DNA of 64,000 bases from Caenorhabditis remanei (lineage: Eukaryota; Nematoda; Chromadorea; Rhabditida; Rhabditidae): NCBI RefSeq assembly GCF_010183535.1, contig NC_071331.1, positions 8,618,001 through 8,682,000 of the forward strand, read 5' to 3'. Shown piece by piece: positions 56,801-64,000 of the stretch. How positions within the stretch are numbered: position 1 is the first letter of the stretch; each line of letters begins with the position of its first letter. The notes beneath the pieces are model-generated. The model searched no databases. It saw only the letters and a list, made by a program, of their open reading frames with translations, and had not been told where the DNA came from. The position numbers and the translations under genes were made by a program.

Positions 56801-57339
56801 AAATCTGATTCCTTCATGTTTCCAAAACAACAAAAAACGCTAGATACGACAATTACGTTCTTACTACAAACTGAGATTCATTAAAAAAAAAAGAAACAAT
56901 TTGTTACTGGAACAGAAATGTTTGTTTTTTTTTTTTGAAAAATCGTGATCGAAATGATATTGTTCAAACTGAAATTTGAAAACATTTTATACAAGATATG
57001 AAGTAAAATAATTCGGTTCCAGATGTATAATAAAAACCCAATTGATAAAACAGGCAATAGTTCAGAAAACTTCAATGGAAAAAGGGAAACAATATGAAAC
57101 CATTAATTATGAAATCTTCTGTAACTATTTAAGCAAAATTAGTCTTGCTAATAATTATTCAACTCTGATGTTTGGTTTAAAAGTCTGAAATTTTAGAAAT
57201 TGGAAAATACTAAACCTTTGAAAACACTTTTTTTCAGTTTCATAAATTTTCTAAATGGAAATCAATGCTTGGTTTTTCCGTTTACAAAAATACTCATGCC
57301 AGAAAAATGAGACTCCAAAAATGATTCATTTCCTTTTAG

Positions 57340-57411
57340 ATACTCCCTACCAACCAAAACCAGTTTCCCCTCGTTACAAAGTGTCGTTGAAAAGAGCCGA
57401 GAAAAAGAAAA
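57340..57411 (+). other. Possible orphan exon, left copy
   Basis: Bounded by TCCTTTTAG and AAAAAG|GTGGGAGTGAG and open in the frame DTPYQPKPVSPRYKVSLKRA. No partner exons found. Mirrored in the right arm at about 58908-58979 (minus). Confidence 0.2.
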
Positions 57412-58156
57412 AGGTGGGAGTGAGTAAGATATTTGAACACACAAGTCAACAAATCAGTTTTTACACTTTTAAATTGTTACGAAGAGACCAAGAGGCCATA
57501 TCTCTCTATGCCAATGGGAACGGATTGGAATAAAACGGAGAGAGAGAGGGGTCTGGCCTCTCTCCGCAGGCAGGCCATCAAGTGTAATATATCATGGCGA
57601 TTCGTTCGGCCGTTCCTTATTTTTTTCTTAGGAGATGGAAAAAAAGTGATCGGCAGATATGATGGATGCTCGAGTGGGGGTGGATAGGTTTGTTGATCAA
57701 GTGGTGAGAAGTGGAAGAAGAAATCGAACACGTCATGGAATTGGGAGAGATAGATGGAATGCCGTGTCACTGAAATTATATAGCATCCACAGTTATTTGA
57801 AAGTGAGGAAACGGTAAATTTTATAAGTTTTAAAGAAATTTGAAAATTACTTATGGGGGTATTCAAGTCTTGCAAAAGTGTATTTTAATACATTTTTTCT
57901 TATTCACGAGGGTCAAAAAAATGTTGTTTACGAATTCTTAGCGTTGGCCTAACAGTTTTTTTCCTTCTTTTGGTTTTTCGACATGAAATACTATTCTGCT
58001 TTTTTCAGTTGAAAGTGACCAACTTTGAGAGGTTATTACGGTATAATTGATTGTTTCACAAAGTTAATTATGTATAAACCATACAGATCAAAGGCAGTGC
58101 TTCATTTTTATTGTTGACAACTTTTTTGTTCGAGAGCACTCCCAAGAGAGTTATGA

Positions 58157-58162
58157 AAATGA
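58157..58162. other. Centre of palindrome IR2
   Basis: Only six unpaired bases (AAATGA) separate the arms; the flanking CCCAAGAGAGTTATGA is followed by its exact inverse. A hairpin centre this short over kilobase arms is unusual in assembled eukaryotic DNA. Confidence 0.95.
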
Positions 58163-61100
58163 TCATAACTCTCTTGGGAGTGCTCTCGAACAAAAAAGTT
58201 GTCAACAATAAAAATGAAGCACTGCCTTTGATCTGTATGGTTTATACATAATTAACTTTGTGAAACAATCAATTATACCGTAATAACCTCTCAAAGTTGG
58301 TCACTTTCAACTGAAAAAAGCAGAATAGTATTTCATGTCGAAAAACCAAAAGAAGGAAAAAAACTGTTAGGCCAACGCTAAGAATTCGTAAACAACATTT
58401 TTTTGACCCTCGTGAATAAGAAAAAATGTATTAAAATACACTTTTGCAAGACTTGAATACCCCCATAAGTAATTTTCAAATTTCTTTAAAACTTATAAAA
58501 TTTACCGTTTCCTCACTTTCAAATAACTGTGGATGCTATATAATTTCAGTGACACGGCATTCCATCTATCTCTCCCAATTCCATGACGTGTTCGATTTCT
58601 TCTTCCACTTCTCACCACTTGATCAACAAACCTATCCACCCCCACTCGAGCATCCATCATATCTGCCGATCACTTTTTTTCCATCTCCTAAGAAAAAAAT
58701 AAGGAACGGCCGAACGAATCGCCATGATATATTACACTTGATGGCCTGCCTGCGGAGAGAGGCCAGACCCCTCTCTCTCTCCGTTTTATTCCAATCCGTT
58801 CCCATTGGCATAGAGAGATATGGCCTCTTGGTCTCTTCGTAACAATTTAAAAGTGTAAAAACTGATTTGTTGACTTGTGTGTTCAAATATCTTACTCACT
58901 CCCACCTTTTTCTTTTTCTCGGCTCTTTTCAACGACACTTTGTAACGAGGGGAAACTGGTTTTGGTTGGTAGGGAGTATCTAAAAGGAAATGAATCATTT
59001 TTGGAGTCTCATTTTTCTGGCATGAGTATTTTTGTAAACGGAAAAACCAAGCATTGATTTCCATTTAGAAAATTTATGAAACTGAAAAAAAGTGTTTTCA
59101 AAGGTTTAGTATTTTCCAATTTCTAAAATTTCAGACTTTTAAACCAAACATCAGAGTTGAATAATTATTAGCAAGACTAATTTTGCTTAAATAGTTACAG
59201 AAGATTTCATAATTAATGGTTTCATATTGTTTCCCTTTTTCCATTGAAGTTTTCTGAACTATTGCCTGTTTTATCAATTGGGTTTTTATTATACATCTGG
59301 AACCGAATTATTTTACTTCATATCTTGTATAAAATGTTTTCAAATTTCAGTTTGAACAATATCATTTCGATCACGATTTTTCAAAAAAAAAAACAAACAT
59401 TTCTGTTCCAGTAACAAATTGTTTCTTTTTTTTTTAATGAATCTCAGTTTGTAGTAAGAACGTAATTGTCGTATCTAGCGTTTTTTGTTGTTTTGGAAAC
59501 ATGAAGGAATCAGATTTTGAATTGTCTGGCTAGATTTATAGGAAAATAAAACTATTTTTGTTTCACAATGACTATAAGTGCTTTGTGCTTTGAAATCATA
59601 ATAGTCCGGTTTAAATTTACTTTAGTTTTTCAAAATTTATTTTTATTGCAGTGGTTACTGTTTATGGAATCACCAGGAAGATTTCTGTTTCATGTACTCA
59701 AAATGAAATTTCTGAAAGAGTCTGATGTATACTTTGTAATTTCTGCTTCTCATGATTTTTTCATTACGTGCTAATTGAAAAGTCTCAATTTGACATCAAA
59801 AATAAGTTGATTTTGAAACATCAAATTTTGGAATACTTGTCCCAAAATTCTGATTAATATTTTTGAGCACACGACCTCCAAATCCTTTTGAGGTTACTTA
59901 AGAAAGTTTCCCTCTCCCATTTTTTTTGAATTCCTGATTATTCGCTGAAAAAATACAAAGTTTCAAATAGAGCTTTTTTGTTTATTGAAATGATAATGAA
60001 CTAATTCATTTAAGACGGTCGGATTCAAAAATGGATACCTATTTTTCGACAAAATTTATTGATTTTTTTGAAGTTTCACTGTAAAATTGCTCAAAAACGC
60101 TTAGCGAAAATATAGATGGAATAATTTTGATTTTAGCCCGGCCCAGCGTAGCCAGTAACATGTCGGCTTTTCTGAATTGTTCGTTTTCAAAAAGAATCTT
60201 ATAAGACTAAACGAAGACAGCGCTAATCTAAGTATATAATTGTGTTTCGAAATCTTAATATCAAGATTCTGAAATTGGCAAAATTGTTCCTTCTTCCATA
60301 GCAACCAAATATTTATTTTTAAGAGATTGTTTGATTTTTTTTCAGCCTGCAAATATTTTTTTGAAAATCCTCAGCCAAACTTTATTTTTAACTGTACCCT
60401 TTGGAAAGTGTCATGATTTGAGATGTTTTAATTTTTTAAACGAATTGAACGAGACGATTGCATTCAAACATTCGTAATCTAAATATCAAGACTCTGAAAC
60501 TGACAATAACGTTGGTTCGTCATCATTCTCAAATCAAAAAAATTTAAGTGAGAGTTTTTACGCTTATCAGATAAGTAATGAAGATCTTTGAGCCTACTTG
60601 CATACAATTCATTCACAGAACCTTCTTTTTTAGTTTTAATAAGAAACAACTGTGCAAACCAAATTCTTTTGTACGTAGACGAAATATATTTAAATTTTCA
60701 ACGAAGCTGGAAATAATTCAGAAATTCGAAATGAATCTGATTTTTGCTATCAGGACATTTTGACTTCTCAATTAGACAGAGTGTATTTTGAATCATTGAA
60801 ATTTGACTCAAAGATATCCGAGACACAGTCACAAACAGGCCATCCTTCTGTAGACAAGAATTATCTTCAATCAGAATCAGAAAAATTTATTTCCGCAAAT
60901 GTCTCACAAAAATTCTAACAATAAAATCACTAAATTTCTCAAATCTTGCGCGCGAATAATTGCTGTTTGCCATTCCCCAACCGTGTGCCCCCGTGAGCTC
61001 TGAGCCTTTCAACTCCCCCTCCCTCATTGTATCTCTCTTCATCTTCTACTCGGGGGTGGATCTATCCCTCTTTTCCCGTCGGGAAGAAATGTGTTCAGTG

Positions 61101-62491
61101 TGTGTGTGTGCAATGTGTAAAGCCTCCCTCTATGCCGTCCCGTCCGACTGCTCTGATCTCGAAGTATTTTTGTCTGCGTCTCTCTGATTTGTGTGCTCTC
61201 TCGAATATATCTTTTCTCTGGAGGAAAAGGGGGGAGAGAAGCTCAAATCGAACCAGTCTTTTGGAATAGACTTTCTATTCTTATTCATTTCACCCTCCCT
61301 CCCCCAACTCTCTATTGCACTTTCCTCGATTTTGTAATACTTTTGAGCAAAACTTCCTGAGTCATCTGGAAGGATCCGAAGGCGTAGAAATCTTTAAGAA
61401 ATTTCACAAAAACTCATCCTGATGACCATCTGGCTCTCTCGATGTCAGTTGTTCTTTATCACCTTGGGGCTGGCTTGTTGATCGGACGGAAAACTCGTCA
61501 CTATTTCGAAAATCTTCCGGTTTTATTTTGTTGTGAAATTGGGAAGATTCTTGGCTTTTCAGTCAGTACACCAATAGTTGCGAGAAAATGTTCTATTGTT
61601 AATTTTGATTAATTCTTTCATGGTGTTCACCAACATTGATTTTTTTAATTGCGGTTTCGTTTTGTTCTGAAATTTTTTTAAACCATGAGATTCTGATACT
61701 GTTGGTATCCTTGCGGTAGACACTTATTATTTCAAAACTAATAAGTTGAGTAACGAAACGGACTATAAAGTTGCCCTCGTCACAGAATATAAGTTCTGTT
61801 TCGATTCATTAAGAAATTTCGAGAGTTTTGATTCCGTCAATCGTTTAAATTTTCGTATATTCAAATTTCAAAACACCTAATTATTTTAAAGGGTTCAGGA
61901 ATAGTTCGCTAGAGGTCATGTTTTCAAAAAAAGAAAGAGTGAAAACCAGTATACCGACTTTATTTTGGGGGATGGAAACTAAATATAGAAACATTTTGAG
62001 AACGGGATGATCGAGTTCGTTTCCAAAAGTTTATAATATTTTTTTACTGTTTCAATGTCCCATAAATTCTCGAAGCTAATTAGATCTTCAATATTCGATG
62101 CAAAAAGACAATGAACAAACATTTTATCATATCCGTTCTCAATCAGGTAATTTAGTTCTCACTTTTTGAGCTCAGAAATTATCCATGACTGGTCTGAGAA
62201 TCAGATTAATCTGTTTCGTCATTCCATGAAAACTTCCACTAAGAAACCTGTAATTGTTCATCTGCGATGTTATTTTTACATCTGACGATTCCCGTGTCCC
62301 TCCAATAAAACTTGAACAAACTTTATCCTTTTCATGTATATGAGAAGATATTTTTTTAACATGACGGGTCAATAATCTTCAATAATCTCAAGGGAATGGT
62401 ATTCTTGACTACAGTAAAAATCCTTGGAGAAGTTTCCAGCCCCTATCTTACTGTATTGCTTTCAGATCATTAATTTAAAATTTACGAAGAC

Positions 62492-62674
62492 ATGAGACCA
62501 TTATATTTTCTAGAATTGGATTGGTATACTAACTTTTTGAAACCGTTTCATTTTGAAGATTTAAAAAAAAATAGTGGCAAATCCTGTTCAAAACTAAAGA
62601 ATTTGTCGATTTTTTGGGATTTTCATTACATGTTCGGTCGTTGCCCAAATGTTCTCAATCAGCAAAACCCATAA
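62492..62674 (+). CDS. Possible 60-aa ORF, right copy
   Basis: Mirror of 53644-53826, same evidence and doubts; located about 140 bp upstream of the SL acceptor of the acidic protein gene. Confidence 0.25.
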   Translation: MRPLYFLELDWYTNFLKPFHFEDLKKNSGKSCSKLKNLSIFWDFHYMFGRCPNVLNQQNP

Positions 62675-62836
62675 AAATCGAAGTTTTGAAACATGAAATT
62701 TTACTTTGCAAATCTCATCTTGGACAATTTTTTTTCTGTTTTTCTATTTTAATTTTAGCTTAACTTTATTCTCATTGTGATAATAATTCAGTCCAGTTAT
62801 TTTCCAGTCTCTCAAAACTTCCCCAACTCACTAATC

Positions 62837-63263
62837 ATGACAGAGGAGGAGGATCCATACGCACTTTCTTCTTCTGAATCTGAAGACGAGGGACCAAAGA
62901 AACCGATCAAGATCGAAGGAAGAAGTGGCGATTTGAAGCAGTTGGTGAGTGTTCTAGTAACTAAAGGTAAAAAGGAACTTAGGTGTCTCCAATTCAATTT
63001 GTTTCATGACTGTTGTGAAACGGTCAAATTGTTTTTCTTGAAAGATTAGAGTTTCAAAGTGAAAAGTGGGAAAAACAACACTTGAATGGGTTTTTTTTCC
63101 TCAAAAAACCGCTCTTCTCGCTCAGGTGATCGAGAATGCAAATAAACAAAAAGTGGATGGGATAGGGGTTCAAACGTACTTGAAATGTACCGAGAATGGG
63201 GATATTTACGAAAAAAGGACGCTTCGGCAAAGTAAAGTATCAAAATGCGAGTACAGTATATGA
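62837..63263 (+). CDS. Small acidic protein, right copy, 81 aa
   Basis: Exons 62837-62944 and 63126-63263. Same protein as the left copy at 53055-53481. An alternative ending exists: a donor at AAA|GTAAAG (about 63230) with acceptor TTTTCAG near 63290 would change only the last residues. The two copies are divergent in outward direction from the IR2 centre. Confidence 0.6.
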
Positions 63264-63876
63264 AAAAGCAGAAGCAGTTGAAAATTTTCAGTGTGATGAT
63301 TTTATGACAACTCAACTAGCAATAGTAGAAAGTTGAGTTGGCAATATCAATTTAATCTCGAACGGAATCCTTTTTTTTTTACTAAAATTAGTACTTATCA
63401 AAACCTGTTCATATTGTCAGTGACAGTTTTGTGCATCCGTTGATTTTTGAGTTAGAGCAAGCAGTGTACTGGTGAAATAAATAATTATCAAACATAACAT
63501 AGTTACGAAACTGAAATGTCATGAAATGAAAGCAGGAAGAATTACGTTCCCATTGTTCAAATTTTCTGTCTGCTCAAGTTAAACAAGTTTTGAAACTGTT
63601 CAGTTTTGACAGCAAAAATAGTCAAGTTTTTGAATCGTATTGTAATAATGCTCCAACCAACAGTAATAATCTTTGAAATTAAAAATATAAACATTTTGAA
63701 ACAGCAGATAAAAATTATAATTGCTACGAACTAAATTTTTGGGAAAATTTGGAAAAAATCTGTCAAATTTGTAACTGGTTCGGCTACCTTAGGTTTTTTG
63801 ATTACTCGAAACTATCCCAGTTTCAGTATGCGATTATTATGTTAAGTCAATAACATTTTTTACTACGAGCACGCTA

Positions 63877-63955
63877 ATTGAAATGTATCGGAGTGAGGAT
63901 GATACGGAGAAAGCGTACAGTATATGAAAAACTAAAAGCAGTTTAACATTTTTAG
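63877..63955 (+). pseudogene. Duplicated 3' exon of the acidic protein gene, right copy
   Basis: Mirror of 52364-52442. Retains the GAAATGTA-CGGAG, GATACGGAGAAA and TACAGTATATGA blocks and is followed by TTTAACATTTTTAG. Confidence 0.45.
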
Positions 63956-64000
63956 AATGTTGATAAAATTTTCAAATAGAAATTTTTCGTCATAGTTGTA

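Larger units (their letters stand above)
52319..58156 (+). repeat. Left arm of near-perfect palindrome IR2
   Basis: Pairs with 58163-64000. Position sums are 116319 near the centre, 116318 in the middle and 116319 at the outer end. The shifts are explained by two homopolymer length differences (12 versus 11 at about 56924/59392; 9 versus 10 at about 52939/63371). The centre is AAATGA (58157-58162). CTGTTTCA motifs at 52615 (plus), 54264 and 56626 (minus). A purine-rich tract with GAGAGACGCAGA lies at about 55010-55330. Confidence 0.95.
58163..64000 (-). repeat. Right arm of near-perfect palindrome IR2, running off the window
   Basis: Reverse complement of 52319-58156 apart from the two homopolymer differences noted. 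The arm shows no end at 64000, so its true length is unknown. CTGTTTCA motifs at 59685 and 62047 (plus) and 63697 (minus). Confidence 0.95.

Overview
The window looks like nuclear DNA of a Caenorhabditis nematode, C. elegans or a close relative. It is AT-rich and holds compact multi-exon genes with short GT..TTTCAG introns. The families are nematode-typical: secreted DUF19 (T20D4.11-like) proteins, a Str-class chemoreceptor, a globin, a TRIM-like RING protein and an ET/Ly6-like protein. Palindromic MITEs are abundant. The octamer CTGTTTCA (core of the Ruby motif upstream of type 1 21U-RNAs/piRNAs) recurs on both strands in introns and gene-poor DNA; I found 44 exact copies by eye. Dense Ruby motifs are a hallmark of the C. 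elegans chromosome IV piRNA domains, so placement in such a domain is my inference.

Layout. 1-420 is the decayed end of a DNA transposon. 760-4078 (-) encodes an MSP-like/RING/B-box protein. 6295-7158 (-) and 8480-9287 (+) are divergent DUF19 genes, with predicted RNA hairpins between them. 9678-14234 is a complete DNA transposon with 5-bp target duplications, CACAGTC termini and a transposase that I read as Transib/RAG1-like; a 789-bp palindromic relative has jumped into the transposase gene at 12120-12908. 17366-19214 (+) is a globin gene followed by decayed tandem copies of its last exon. 23150-25400 (+) is a Str-class GPCR and 26285-27943 (-) an ET/Ly6-like secreted protein; both have MITE-filled introns. 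28-41 kb is gene-poor, with piRNA-type motifs, tandem repeats and MITEs.

From 37609 to the end the window consists of two huge inverted duplications. The first has 6403-bp arms (37609-44011 and 45766-52168) around a 1754-bp spacer. It carries two convergent copies of a small gene whose product combines a myristoylation-type N terminus with PSAP, PPPY and YPSL motifs. About 150 bp further on, a second near-perfect palindrome has a 6-nt centre (58157-58162) and arms of at least 5.8 kb that run off the window. It carries two copies of a small acidic-protein gene. The second palindrome could be real or a fold-back assembly artefact.

The host genes do not form an obvious pathway. The unifying theme is a piRNA-rich, transposon-rich neighbourhood in which tandem and inverted duplication has multiplied both small genes and piRNA-type promoters. 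Gene structures were deduced from splice consensus and frame continuity only; family names come from motif recognition without a database search.
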